Below are positions 28,174 to 37,047 of a stretch of 64,000 nt of DNA, one piece after another (position 1 is the stretch's first letter; every line of letters begins with the position of its first letter). The notes beneath the pieces are model-generated. The model saw only the letters and a program-made list of their open reading frames with translations. It had not been told where the DNA came from and did no database searches. The stretch comes from JAPOUP01 sp965199865. Lineage in GTDB: Bacteria; Pseudomonadota; Alphaproteobacteria; Rhodobacterales; Rhodobacteraceae. The position numbers and the translations under genes were made by a program. Where the stretch lies: contig CBDATU010000020.1 of assembly GCA_965199865.1 (NCBI GenBank), positions 62,001 to 126,000 on the forward strand, in the 5' to 3' direction.

Positions 28174-29310
28174 TCAATCCCTTTCAAACTGGCCCGATGA
28201 ACGTCGACGATATACTTCGACCCGTGGGCGACGATAGATCTCTATCACAGGAGGAGGTCTGTCCGTTTCCTGTGAATTCCGTGTCTGCGCCTCCGCGGCC
28301 ACTGATGAGCGTCTGGGCAGCGTGGGCCGGGAGCGGCGTGCGGCGTTTGCCGCCTGTTCGATATCCTTCAGAACCGCGGACAGCCGATCATCGGCCGTTC
28401 TCTCGGCACTGATGGCCACCTTGCCCGCAGCCGAGTGCTTTGTATCTCCTGAAACACGGACTGCGGATTTGACTATGTCGTCGATCGACATTCCAATCTG
28501 TTGCTCGGCGCTTCTGCGTGGAGTCGAAGCTTTCGCGGCAGGTGCAGTGTAGGGTACTTCGGCCGGTGCGCTGGGCTGGACCGGTTTCGCCACCGTCCCG
28601 CCACCCGCACCGAGATACGCCTTCTGCACCGCCGGGTCACGCGCCAGTCTCTCAGCCGAATCCTCGTGTACGATATGTGCGTTCTCCAGCAGATAACCCC
28701 GGTCGGCAATGGCCAGGGACTGCCTGGCGTTCTGCTCGACCAGCAGAACGCCAATTCCCGCATTCCTTACTTCGGTCAGGTTCTGGAACAGCTCCCTGCA
28801 CAGAAGCGGGGACAGGCCCAGCGACGGTTCATCCAGCATCAGAACCTGCGGGTTGGACATGATGGCCCGGCCAATGGCGACCATCTGCTGCTCGCCGCCT
28901 GACATGGTCCGGGCGATCTGTCCCTGACGCTCCGCCAGTTTCGGGAACAGACCCAAAACACGCTCCAGATTGGCGGCTTCATCTTCCCTCGCCCGATCGG
29001 AATACGCGCCAAGTATGAGGTTTTCCTTCACGGTGAGGTCGCCAAATATACCCCGCCCCTCGGGGACCAGCGCCACTCCAGCCTCGACGATCCCGTCCGG
29101 AGTCAGGTCGTTGATCGGATGATCGTCGATATTGACCTCCCCGCGAACCTGACCCTCGCAAATTCCACTGATCGCGCGCAGAAGCGTCGACTTACCAGCG
29201 CCGTTGGCGCCAAGAATGACTACGATCTCACCCTTGTCGACGCGAACCGACACGTCATCCAACGCCCTGTGCTGGCCGTAGGAAACCGAGAGATGTCTGA
29301 CCTCAAGCAT
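28174..29310 (-). CDS. livF: Branched-chain-type ABC transporter ATPase (LivF) with a long C-terminal extension
   Basis: 378 residues, about 140 longer than a normal LivF. The ATPase part (1-235) has Walker A GANGAGKST, signature MSGGEQQMVAIGRA, and Walker B VLMLDEPSLGLSP. From about residue 240 a Pro/Ala/Arg-rich, probably disordered tail begins, with a short helical part (SIDDIVKSAVRVSGD to LSAVLKDIEQAANAA). It ends in a near repeat, EIYRRP and EVYRRR. ATG 29310 is used because GGGAG is well spaced from it; ATG 29316 is possible. It overlaps livG by a few bases. Confidence 0.9.
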   Translation of the reverse strand: MLEVRHLSVSYGQHRALDDVSVRVDKGEIVVILGANGAGKSTLLRAISGICEGQVRGEVNIDDHPINDLTPDGIVEAGVALVPEGRGIFGDLTVKENLILGAYSDRAREDEAANLERVLGLFPKLAERQGQIARTMSGGEQQMVAIGRAIMSNPQVLMLDEPSLGLSPLLCRELFQNLTEVRNAGIGVLLVEQNARQSLAIADRGYLLENAHIVHEDSAERLARDPAVQKAYLGAGGGTVAKPVQPSAPAEVPYTAPAAKASTPRRSAEQQIGMSIDDIVKSAVRVSGDTKHSAAGKVAISAERTADDRLSAVLKDIEQAANAARRSRPTLPRRSSVAAEAQTRNSQETDRPPPVIEIYRRPRVEVYRRRSSGQFERD

Positions 29311-30040
29311 CGTCATCTCCCAGATAGGCCCGGATCACCTCCGGGTCCAGGAGAACGTCGTCGGGCGTGCCTTCCGCGATCTTCCTACCAGATGACATCA
29401 CGACGCAGCGATCGCAGAGCGAGCGAATGGCATCCATTACATGTTCAACCAGAATGACCGTTCGACCTTCGTCACGCAGGTCGTGAATCAGCTCTATTCC
29501 GGTTTCCATCTCGGTTGGGTTCAGTCCGGCAAGCCACTCGTCCAGGAGCAGGATTTTTGGTTCACCTGCCAGCACTCGGGCAAGTTCCACTCGCTTCTGG
29601 TCGATATATGTCAGCGAGGCGATCGGCGCATGGCTCATGGCGTCCATACCGACGCGTTCCAGCATCCTGTGCGCATGTTCCTCAGCCTCGCGACCCCAGA
29701 GACGGCGATGGCCGAAGACGGCGCCCGCGATCACATTCTCCAGCACCGTGAGTGACCGCAGAAGCCTTACGAGCTGGAACGTGCGACCGACGCCCCTGCG
29801 GGAAATCTCCCGTGCGGGCAGGTCCGAAATCCGGCGGCCCATCATCGAGATGGTTCCGGCTGTCGGCCTGAACACGCCCGAAATCATGTTCATCACCGTC
29901 GTCTTGCCTGAGCCGTTGGGCCCGATAATTCCGATCATCTCGTGTTCGCCGACCTGAAATTCCATCCTGTCGACGGCGACAAGCCCGCCAAAGCGCCTGG
30001 TGACGCCAGATACCGAGAGAACGCTGCCTGATTGCCGCAT
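29303..30040 (-). CDS. livG: Branched-chain-type ABC transporter ATPase (LivG)
   Basis: 245 residues. Walker A IGPNGSGKTT, Q-loop region GVGRTFQLVRLLRSLTVLENV, LivG-type signature LTYIDQKRVELARVLA in place of LSGGQ (normal for this subfamily), and Walker B ILLLDEWLAGLNP. The Asp-Glu is followed by Trp rather than Pro, a minor variant. The start overlaps the livM stop by one base (TGATG). Confidence 0.93.
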   Translation of the reverse strand: MRQSGSVLSVSGVTRRFGGLVAVDRMEFQVGEHEMIGIIGPNGSGKTTVMNMISGVFRPTAGTISMMGRRISDLPAREISRRGVGRTFQLVRLLRSLTVLENVIAGAVFGHRRLWGREAEEHAHRMLERVGMDAMSHAPIASLTYIDQKRVELARVLAGEPKILLLDEWLAGLNPTEMETGIELIHDLRDEGRTVILVEHVMDAIRSLCDRCVVMSSGRKIAEGTPDDVLLDPEVIRAYLGDDDA

Positions 30041-30972
30041 CAGTCCCTACCCCCGCGCATTGCCGCCACGGCCTGTTCCAGCCGTCCGACGATGCCGTGG
30101 GGCAGAACATAGACGATCAGCAGGAATATCAGGCCGATCAGCATCGTCGTCTGGTTCGGCATGTTGATCGACACCCACTCCCAGACCAACATGAACGGGA
30201 TCACGCCGACGATCGGTCCCCAAAGTCGACCGGCCCCACCGAGAAGGGCCATGATGACTACCATGAAGCTAAGCTCGGGTGAAAAGACCTGGTTGGGTTC
30301 AATGTAGCTGTATCGAGGGGCAATCACCGCACCGACAAGGGCGGCGAAGAAGCCGGTCGTCATGAATAGAATGATTTTGGACGTGGCGGTGTTGATACCG
30401 ACATGGCGCGCGACGGTTTCATCGTTGCCAATGATGCGCAGCGCAAAGCCAATCCGTGAACGGTTAACCCACCAGCCGAGCAGGTAGACCGCCGCCGCGA
30501 TGGCCAGAAGCATCCAGTAGATATGGGCCTCGGTGAAGTCGGTCAGGACATAGAGGCCGCGCGATCCCAGGAAGTTGTTCTGGATCCAGCTGACGAGGTT
30601 CCGGATCATCTCGGCCAGACCCAGAGTGAAGATCACGAAATAGACACCCGACAGGCGCAGTGTGGCCCAGCCTATCAGGCCGGCCAGGACCAGCGCCACG
30701 AAGGGAGAAACGGCGGCCATCAGCCAGAAGGACAGATCGTAATCGCTCATCCCCGTGGCAACCAGGTAGCCCCCCACACCAAAAAACGCACCTGAGGCCA
30801 GCGAAATGTAGTGGGTCGGCCCGGAAAAGATCACCCAGCTGGTACAGAGCGCGATATACATCATCGCGTTCACGCCAATCGACAGCCAGTAACTGTTCAC
30901 CACCAGCGGCACAAAGGCGGCGGCAATGGCGACGACAATGGCGATCAGGATTTCTTTCACGCCACCATTCAT
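30040..30972 (-). CDS. livM: Branched-chain-type ABC permease (LivM)
   Basis: 310 residues with about eight to ten hydrophobic segments and the family pattern YFVIFTLGLAEMIRN and GFALRIIGNDETVARHVGINT, followed by KIILFMTTGFFAALVGAV. Inner-membrane half of the importer channel. The start overlaps the livH stop (ATGA). Confidence 0.94.
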   Translation of the reverse strand: MNGGVKEILIAIVVAIAAAFVPLVVNSYWLSIGVNAMMYIALCTSWVIFSGPTHYISLASGAFFGVGGYLVATGMSDYDLSFWLMAAVSPFVALVLAGLIGWATLRLSGVYFVIFTLGLAEMIRNLVSWIQNNFLGSRGLYVLTDFTEAHIYWMLLAIAAAVYLLGWWVNRSRIGFALRIIGNDETVARHVGINTATSKIILFMTTGFFAALVGAVIAPRYSYIEPNQVFSPELSFMVVIMALLGGAGRLWGPIVGVIPFMLVWEWVSINMPNQTTMLIGLIFLLIVYVLPHGIVGRLEQAVAAMRGGRD

Positions 30973-31832
30973 GCCGTACGTCTCCCGAACAGGCCCTGCG
31001 GACGGAACAGCAGGATCAGGACGAAGATCAGATAGGCCGAGGCCAGAGTCAGTCCCGGATCTATCAATGTGGCGACCATGGTTTCGACGACACCAAGAAT
31101 GACCGCCGCGACGATGGCACCACGAATTTCGCCGACACCACCCATGATCACGATGATCAGCGCTTTCATGGTAAAGACCACGCCTACAGATGCATCAAGC
31201 GTGATGAAGGTCGAGATGAGCGATCCGCCAATGGCGGCCACCGCACCACCGAGCGCAAAGGCGAGGGCTGAAATCCTGGTTACGTTGATGCCGACAAGCC
31301 CTGATGCCTCGGTGCTGACGGCCACGGCCCGCACGGCAACGCCAGGGCGCGTGTGGTTCAGCCAGAGATATAGCGCACCACCAATCGCTGCAGCGAGAAG
31401 GAAGGCGACGAGGCGGTTCAGGGAAGAGGTTGAGCCCAGAATCGAAATCGGCTCGGACAGGTATTTGTAGGCGAAGAAGCCACCCTCTATCGAGATCATG
31501 ATTCCGACCAGAAAAAAACTCATGCCAAAGGTCGCGAGGATCGAATCCACCTCCAGCTGTCCCTGGCTTCTGGACCGCCGCACCAGAGGGGTCAGAAGAA
31601 AACGGTAGATCAGCCAATTGCCGACGAAGGAAACCGGGCCGACAATGAAGATGGTCAGAAGCGGGCTGATCTGGGCGTTGATATACAGCCAGAATGCCGC
31701 CAGCGCCCCAAGAACCAGAACCTCTCCGTTGGCGAGGTTCATGATGCGGGCCACCCCGTATTGCAGGTTCAGCCCCATCGCAACCAGCGCGTAGGTACCC
31801 GCAAGCAGCAATCCCGAAACGACGATATCCAT
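30969..31832 (-). CDS. livH: Branched-chain-type ABC permease (LivH)
   Basis: 287 residues, multi-spanning. The start region GTYALVAMGLNLQYGVARIMNLANGEVLVLGA is the LivH signature, and AVRAVAVSTEASGLVGINVTRI is the cytoplasmic EAA-like loop. It follows the binding-protein gene after a hairpin-containing gap, so it is likely expressed at a lower level than the binding protein. Confidence 0.94.
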   Translation of the reverse strand: MDIVVSGLLLAGTYALVAMGLNLQYGVARIMNLANGEVLVLGALAAFWLYINAQISPLLTIFIVGPVSFVGNWLIYRFLLTPLVRRSRSQGQLEVDSILATFGMSFFLVGIMISIEGGFFAYKYLSEPISILGSTSSLNRLVAFLLAAAIGGALYLWLNHTRPGVAVRAVAVSTEASGLVGINVTRISALAFALGGAVAAIGGSLISTFITLDASVGVVFTMKALIIVIMGGVGEIRGAIVAAVILGVVETMVATLIDPGLTLASAYLIFVLILLFRPQGLFGRRTA

Positions 31833-31862
31833 ATGGTCTGATGTCCAAAGAAATTTTCAGGG

Positions 31863-31892
31863 TTGCCAGGCAGTCCGGAGAGTGCCTGGCAA
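31863..31892 (-). terminator. Intercistronic hairpin between binding-protein and permease genes
   Basis: TTGCCAGGCA (31863-31872) pairs perfectly with TGCCTGGCAA (31883-31892) around a 10-base loop. It has no T-tract, so it is more likely an mRNA-stabilising or attenuating hairpin that lets the binding protein be made in excess. A similar arrangement occurs in the sugar ABC operon at 41553. Confidence 0.6.
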
Positions 31893-31904
31893 AGGGAGTC
31901 TGAA

Positions 31905-33110
31905 TTACTTCCAGCCGTCTTTCAGGCGAACTTCGGCAGCACCGTCCACGTTGACGCCCTTTACGCCACGGAAAACGCCGTCCTGCCACTGACCGACGGT
32001 CCAGAACTTGTAGGACACGTTGTTTTCGAAGTTCAGTTCACCCATGACCGTATTGAACGAATTATTCCTGATGTATTCGGTCACGGTGTCACGATCGAGC
32101 GTTCCAGAACCCTCAATTGCCTGCGCCAGAACTTCCAGTGCCGCATAGGTGTTGGCGGATGCCCAGTAATCGGCGGTCCTGCCGGTCACTTTCTGGTGTG
32201 CGTCACGATATGCGGCGATCAATGGATCGTCGACATTGGTACCGCCCGCGCCCAGCACGTTGTCAACCTTTGAGCCATAGGCGTCGAAGAAGGCCGGGAA
32301 GGATGTCGCCACGGCGGAATAGTAGATTTTCACATCCAGGTCCTCGATGATGGCCTGCTCAGCGAGAGCGAAGGAATCCGGTGGATAGGACCAGGCAACG
32401 AAGGCGTCCGGGCTGGTTGCCTTGGCACCTTTCATGACCGGTGACAGGTCCGGGGTACCCAGCGGGTAAGACTTGTCATAGACCAGTTCAAATCCGGCTT
32501 CTGTGAACAGATCACGGGCGACATCGGATAGCTCGATCCCGAATGCGTCAGCGACGTTCACCATCGCAACCCTGTTGCCGATGGCACCTGCGTCGCGCTG
32601 TTCCACCAGAATGTCACGCACGCCGCCCACGAAGGATGTCGTCGTTCCGAGTGTAAAGAACAGGTTGGGATAACGCGCGGTCAGTTCGTCCATTTTGTCG
32701 GTGATGGCTGAGACCGCAACCATCGGATAGCCGGCCTTTCCGTAAACCGGGGCGGCCGCAATGTTGAAGCCGGTGCCATATGGCGCGACAATGAAGTCAA
32801 CCTTATCCTGATTGATCAGGCGGTTGGCAGCCTTGATGTGTTCGCCTGGATTGGTCTTGTCATCGTATTCGATGATTTCGACCTTCATCCTGGTTCCCGC
32901 GACATCCAGGCCGCCGGCTTCGTTGACCTGATGGGCCCAGAGCTGGATGTTCGGCCATTGGGTCACTGTCGCGCCACCAGCCAGCGGCCCGGTTTTCGGA
33001 GCAACCGCTCCGATCCTGATCATATCCGCAGAGAAGGCCGCCGTCGCCAGCGACATACCTCCGACCAAGGCGGCAATGGCGACCGTCTTCATTGCTGTTC
33101 TGCGTTTCAT
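31905..33110 (-). CDS. Branched-chain-type ABC substrate-binding protein
   Basis: 401 residues with a cleavable signal peptide (MKTVAIAALVGGMSLATAAFSA) and a type I periplasmic binding fold (IRIGAVAPKTGPLAGGA; VDFIVAPYGTG). It is the first gene of the leftward operon SBP-livH-livM-livG-livF-ALDH-SDR and has a strong AGGAGG before ATG 33110. Proteins of this subfamily bind amino acids, aromatic acids or other small carboxylates, so specificity cannot be read from sequence; the enzyme genes downstream favour an aromatic-type compound. Confidence 0.92.
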   Translation of the reverse strand: MKRRTAMKTVAIAALVGGMSLATAAFSADMIRIGAVAPKTGPLAGGATVTQWPNIQLWAHQVNEAGGLDVAGTRMKVEIIEYDDKTNPGEHIKAANRLINQDKVDFIVAPYGTGFNIAAAPVYGKAGYPMVAVSAITDKMDELTARYPNLFFTLGTTTSFVGGVRDILVEQRDAGAIGNRVAMVNVADAFGIELSDVARDLFTEAGFELVYDKSYPLGTPDLSPVMKGAKATSPDAFVAWSYPPDSFALAEQAIIEDLDVKIYYSAVATSFPAFFDAYGSKVDNVLGAGGTNVDDPLIAAYRDAHQKVTGRTADYWASANTYAALEVLAQAIEGSGTLDRDTVTEYIRNNSFNTVMGELNFENNVSYKFWTVGQWQDGVFRGVKGVNVDGAAEVRLKDGWK

Positions 33111-33217
33111 ATTTTCCTCCTGATGATCGTGATGAAGAATGGGAATCCCGTAATTCGAAGGGTCTCCCGGAAGAGAAACCCTCTTTGTTTCATGGAATGC
33201 GATCCAGCGTCATACTG

Positions 33218-33313
33218 CCCCACTTCCAGTCCGAAGCGCAACGCCCGCCCTTTTCCTCCGCCCGGGCCTTACCTTCAACCTGAAACGGTCGTTGCGCTTC
33301 GGGCTGGAAATGG
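33218..33313. repeat. Palindromic intergenic repeat, copy A
   Basis: A 96-base unit whose ends fold on each other: CCACTTCCAG-(T)-CCGAAGCGCAACG at the left pairs with CGTTGCGCTTCGG-(G)-CTGGAAATGG at the right, a stem of about 23 bp around a C-rich core. A second copy with the same core (CCTTTTCCTCCGCCCGGGCC) lies at 48388-48482. It sits in the non-coding gap between the kinase gene and the binding-protein gene. It could be a miniature mobile palindrome or a REP-like element. Confidence 0.8.
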
Positions 33314-33390
33314 AGTTTCAGGAGACCGACCTATCCGCCACATGGAAGACTCCGGTAGACCGCAGGAAGAGACCAGGCCAGGGGCCTCCA

Positions 33391-34707
33391 CTATCGCGCG
33401 AGCAGCAGATCGGCCTTCAGGCCGCCCAGCGTCCCGCTGCGACCCAGCACCAGCGATCCGCCATGTCTACGGGCGATGTCACCTGCGATCGCCAGACCGA
33501 GCCCGACGCCACTGCCCCTGTTCTGATTTCGGGCCGGATCGAGCCGGACAAATGCCTTCAGGGCCTCCTCCCGATCCCCTTCAGGGATTCCTGGCCCGTC
33601 ATCCTCGACTGAGATTCTCACCATTTTGGACGAGACAGCGATTCGGACTTCGCAGACCGAACCATAGCGCACCGCGTTTCCTATCAGGTTTTCCAGTGCC
33701 CTCGACACGGCCATCGGACGCAGCACCGCAGCACCATCACCGGTCACTTCACGGATCTGTACCGCTTGCCCGGATTCCGAGAACTTCCCGACCACGCCAC
33801 GCGTCAGTTCCACTGGATCGGTAAGTACGGGGTCGTCAAGCGAATCGTCACGGGCGAAGGCCAGAAATTCGTCAAGCAGGCGTTCCATTTCCTCCACTTC
33901 ACGTTCCATGGCCTCGAATTCCGGACCTTCCCCAGCCATTGACAGGCCCAGCCGGAGCCTGGTCAGCGGCGTGCGCATGTCATGGCTCACACCGAGCAAC
34001 ATCATGGTGCGCTGTTCCATCTGCCGGAGTGTCCGTGTCCGCATGTCGAGGAATGCCCGCCCCGCGGCGCGGACCTCCGCCGCTCCCGAGGGCCGATAGT
34101 CCTCGACCCTCCCCTTCCCGAACGCTTCAGACGCACTCGCCAGCCGCTTGATTGGTCTGAGCTGTCTGCGCAGGAACACGAAGGCGATGAACGTTAACAG
34201 GATGCCGGCAAAGACCATGAGCACAAGGAGCTGGTGCGGATTTGACGCTGAGACCCGTCGACGGTCGAACTCCACGAAAACCGTGCCGTGCCGGGTCTCG
34301 ATCCAGGTCCTGACATGTCTCTTTGCAGATAGATCAATGCGCTGAACTCCCGTCACTTCGGCACGAAGCACATCCATCATCACGCGGCCCGAGAAATCGT
34401 AGAATGGCCTCGTGTCCCGCACAGGAGGTTCAGATGGGAATCCTAGCCTGAAGGCCAGCGGGTCAGCGACGGAGGCGATTGAATCAAGGATGTCCGCTCC
34501 AGCAGGCGCTTCATCGATGAGTAGCAGCAGATAGCGTAGTTCCAGTGCGACGTTGCGCGTCATCTGCTCCGTCACATCCTCAAAATGCCTCTGGATGAAG
34601 GAAAACGAAACGACGATCTGAAGTGTCACCACCGGCACGAGCAGAATGAGAGCGGCCCGCCCGTATAGCGAACGCGGAAAGTACCGTTTTGCCCGAAACA
34701 GCTGCAT
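33391..34707 (-). CDS. EnvZ-like sensor histidine kinase
   Basis: 438 residues. Transmembrane helix 1 is at about 17-37 and helix 2 at LLVLMVFAGILLTFIAFVF; between them is a periplasmic domain of about 110 residues. HAMP domain, H-box LLGVSHDMRTPLTRLRLGLSM, N-box NLIGNAVRYG, DDGPGIPEG and GSGVGLGLAIAGDIA follow. This is the EnvZ layout. No OmpR-type regulator is adjacent: the gene to the right is divergent and the left neighbour is the ABC operon, so it is an orphan within this window. Confidence 0.92.
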   Translation of the reverse strand: MQLFRAKRYFPRSLYGRAALILLVPVVTLQIVVSFSFIQRHFEDVTEQMTRNVALELRYLLLLIDEAPAGADILDSIASVADPLAFRLGFPSEPPVRDTRPFYDFSGRVMMDVLRAEVTGVQRIDLSAKRHVRTWIETRHGTVFVEFDRRRVSASNPHQLLVLMVFAGILLTFIAFVFLRRQLRPIKRLASASEAFGKGRVEDYRPSGAAEVRAAGRAFLDMRTRTLRQMEQRTMMLLGVSHDMRTPLTRLRLGLSMAGEGPEFEAMEREVEEMERLLDEFLAFARDDSLDDPVLTDPVELTRGVVGKFSESGQAVQIREVTGDGAAVLRPMAVSRALENLIGNAVRYGSVCEVRIAVSSKMVRISVEDDGPGIPEGDREEALKAFVRLDPARNQNRGSGVGLGLAIAGDIARRHGGSLVLGRSGTLGGLKADLLLAR

Positions 34708-34723
34708 GGCCTATGAGGTTAGC

Positions 34724-35668
34724 ATGGAACATACGCGAAGGCGATTCATGGAACATGCGGGGTTCAGACCTGAAACGGGAACTGCGGAATGGCTGGAGCC
34801 GGGAATCCGTCGGATCCTGGCACCAAATCCCTCCCCGATGACATATGAAGGCACCAATACCTATCTGGTGGGCCGGGGTCGGGTTGCGGTGATTGATCCC
34901 GGGCCTGCCCTACCAGCGCATCACGACGCAATTCTTGCTGCGCTAGAACCTGGTGAATCGATCAGCCACATCCTTGTCACGCATTCCCACCTGGATCACT
35001 CACCTCTCGCCAGACCTATATCGAAATCGACAGGAGCGCTGGTCCATGCCTTTGGTGACAGCTCCACTGGCCGTTCCGAGGTCATGGCTGGACTGGCCGA
35101 AGCGGGACTGGTCGGTGGTGGAGAAGGCGTGGATGGCGGGTTTGAGCCCGATGAACGACTTGCGGACGGAACCATCGTCGAAGGGGATGACTGGAAGCTT
35201 ACGGCGCTCTGGACGCCAGGACATTTTGGCAATCACCTGTGCTTCGCATTCGGTGACGCCGTGTTCACCGGCGATCACGTAATGGGCTGGGCGAGTACAT
35301 TGGTGTCCCCGCCAGACGGAGATCTCACGGCATATATGGCTTCCACCGAACGCCTGGCAGTCCGCGGCGACCGGGTATTCCATCCCGGACATGGTAAACC
35401 GGTTACAGAACCGAGGGCGCGCGCGGAATGGCTTCTGGACCACCGCCGTTCCAGGGAAGCGGCGATTCTGGAACGGCTCGACTGGCGCGGCCACACGGTC
35501 GCCGAACTGACGCGTGATATCTATACGGATGTCTCCTCCGCACTGATCGCAGCGGCCAGACGAAACGTCCTTGCCCACCTGATCGACCTCAGCGAGCGGG
35601 GTCTCGCCGCTGCGGAGCCCCATCTGTCCGCCGATGCGCGGTATTTCCGTCGGCGAAAGGATCCATAG
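34724..35668 (+). CDS. Metallo-beta-lactamase-fold hydrolase
   Basis: 314 residues. The metal motif is THSHLDHS (His-x-His-x-Asp-His), with further ligands in TPGHFGNHLCFAF, FTGDHVMGW and FHPGHGKPV. The C-terminal extension is a winged helix (HTVAELTRDIYTD), as in the LACTB2-like group of hydrolases (thioesterase, RNase and other activities are known). GAGG is 5 bases before ATG 34724. Divergent from the EnvZ-like kinase gene; the 5' ends are 16 bases apart, so promoters must overlap coding sequence. Confidence 0.87.
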   Translation: MEHTRRRFMEHAGFRPETGTAEWLEPGIRRILAPNPSPMTYEGTNTYLVGRGRVAVIDPGPALPAHHDAILAALEPGESISHILVTHSHLDHSPLARPISKSTGALVHAFGDSSTGRSEVMAGLAEAGLVGGGEGVDGGFEPDERLADGTIVEGDDWKLTALWTPGHFGNHLCFAFGDAVFTGDHVMGWASTLVSPPDGDLTAYMASTERLAVRGDRVFHPGHGKPVTEPRARAEWLLDHRRSREAAILERLDWRGHTVAELTRDIYTDVSSALIAAARRNVLAHLIDLSERGLAAAEPHLSADARYFRRRKDP

Positions 35669-35871
35669 ATTTCCGACGCCTGCACGCCGGCTGTAAACGA
35701 ATTACGAATTCCTGCAGATCGCTGGGGGGTTATTCGATCCGTCCCGTGGCACCTGTCATCGCGCGAATTGCGAATCGGACATTTCTGGTTTCATGCTGCA
35801 TAAATCGTCTAGACACCCTGATCATCAGTCATTACAAGGCGCTGATTCGAGCGGGCAGCCCGCTCATCCGT

Positions 35872-35946
35872 GCCCGGGTAGCTCAGGGGTAGAGCAGTGG
35901 ACTGAAAATCCTCGTGTCGGTGGTTCGATTCCGCCCCCGGGCACCA
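35872..35946 (+). tRNA. tRNA-Phe (GAA)
   Basis: A 75-base cloverleaf: acceptor GCCCGGG/CCCGGGC with an encoded CCA, D-arm GCTC/GAGC, T-arm GGTGG-TTCGATT-CCGCC, and anticodon GAA at 35904-35906 in the loop CTGAAAA. The anticodon stem GTGGA/TCCTC has a T-T mismatch at pair 28-42 (35898 and 35912). The D-loop is one base shorter than usual. Accessory DNA starts directly downstream; tRNA genes are frequent integration sites, but I found no second copy of the 3' end in the window. Confidence 0.95.
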
Positions 35947-36169
35947 TAAAACATAATAAAAACAATGCGTTAAAATTTTGAGTATACGTTATGCTTGCAC
36001 AAAATACCCCTGCACAGCGCTAGCACAGCTTGGAAAACACGAGCTAACACAGTGAGTTGTGAGCGCCGCGATATGCCCTTGGTGCTTCAACCGCATTGAA
36101 TGACCGATCTCTCCACCCCCCGCCGTGAAGTGCGATACGGCTCCGGAACCATCTCCGCCAAGAACCGTA

Positions 36170-36665
36170 AGCCTACCGCGTCCGCGGAACGGGCCGAAAG
36201 CGGAAGACAGGCGGGCTAGGCAGGACAGGAGCGAATACCGCGACATGATCCACCCCGGGACCGTTGAGGAGATCCAGCGCCACCGCAGCGCGTTCCTGAG
36301 CAGGTCGCGGGACAGATGCCAGGCCGTCGCCGACAGCCTTGAGGAGGCGGGCAACCGGCTCTTCACCTTCACCCGGCTCGACCCGTCGCAGTGGAGACCG
36401 GCGCGAACCACCAGTGCCATCGAGAGGACGGACGAGAAGTTCCGGCGGAGGATAAAGACCCGGATCGTGCTGCCCTGCGCGGAGACCGTGCCCATGCTTC
36501 CGTTGGCGCTCCTGGCCTCTGGCCACAAATCCAGATGCGAAAGGTGGACGGCTGGCAGACCCTGTCCCGGCCGGTGGAACCCATCACCCCTGCCCTCGCC
36601 TGATCGGGCGAAACCCGGAGCACCCGGAGAATGCGCGTTTTCGAATTTTCACCAGATTCGCGACC
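36170..36665 (+). pseudogene. Decayed IS256-family transposase, copy 1
   Basis: C-terminal third of an IS256-type (MULE-like) transposase. From about 36233 it reads EYRDMIHPGTVEEIQRHRSAFL, then ADSLEEAGNRLFTFTRLDPSQWRPARTTSAIER, closely matching the copy at 53.4-54.4 kb. A frameshift near 36525 moves the final motif MRKVDGWQTL to another frame. The right end (CGTTTTCGAATTTTCACCAGATTCGCGAC) is shared with the other copy, which marks the ancestral element end near 36665. Left boundary is approximate; the N-terminal two thirds are missing. Confidence 0.8.
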
Positions 36666-37047
36666 CGACCGAAAGCTCCGGCGAGTTGTTACCTAGTGGA
36701 ACCCATGTTCCGAGGACTTGACTTAATCAGGTTTTCAGCAAGAGTAGACTTTCGCACCACTGCGCGTGAACGAGCAAGAAACGGACTCTCCGGACCTTGA
36801 TGTTCCCGCATTTTGCTTGCGCATAAAATCCTCGCAATCGCAGCACGAAAATTGGAGCTTCGCACCAGGTTTCCCCTTACCAGTCATTCAAGGACTTGGA
36901 CAAGGATCATTCGAAACCGGCCCTTCGCCGCAGCGAGCGTCGACGGGCAAGGATTGGACAAACCGGAAATTCGGCAACCGCTGGGAAATGGTTGTTTTCT
37001 ATCCGAAGGGGCTCAGATGAGGGCAGTGCGGAATCGATTACTCTGAC
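36666..37047. other. Intergenic stretch, no supported gene
   Basis: 382 bases between the IS256 remnant and the 3' end of the GH31 gene. Short open frames here (from 36766 and 36813) have no recognisable pattern or ribosome binding site. Composition is more AT-rich than in the core. Probably scar DNA. Confidence 0.45.

Noticed and set aside
26558..28237. Plus-strand open frame of 559 codons
   Set aside because: Exact shadow of the SDR and aldehyde dehydrogenase genes, both of which have clear catalytic motifs on the other strand.
35915..35946. Search for a second copy of the tRNA-Phe 3' end as an attachment site
   Set aside because: No matching repeat was seen in the rest of the window, so island borders cannot be set.
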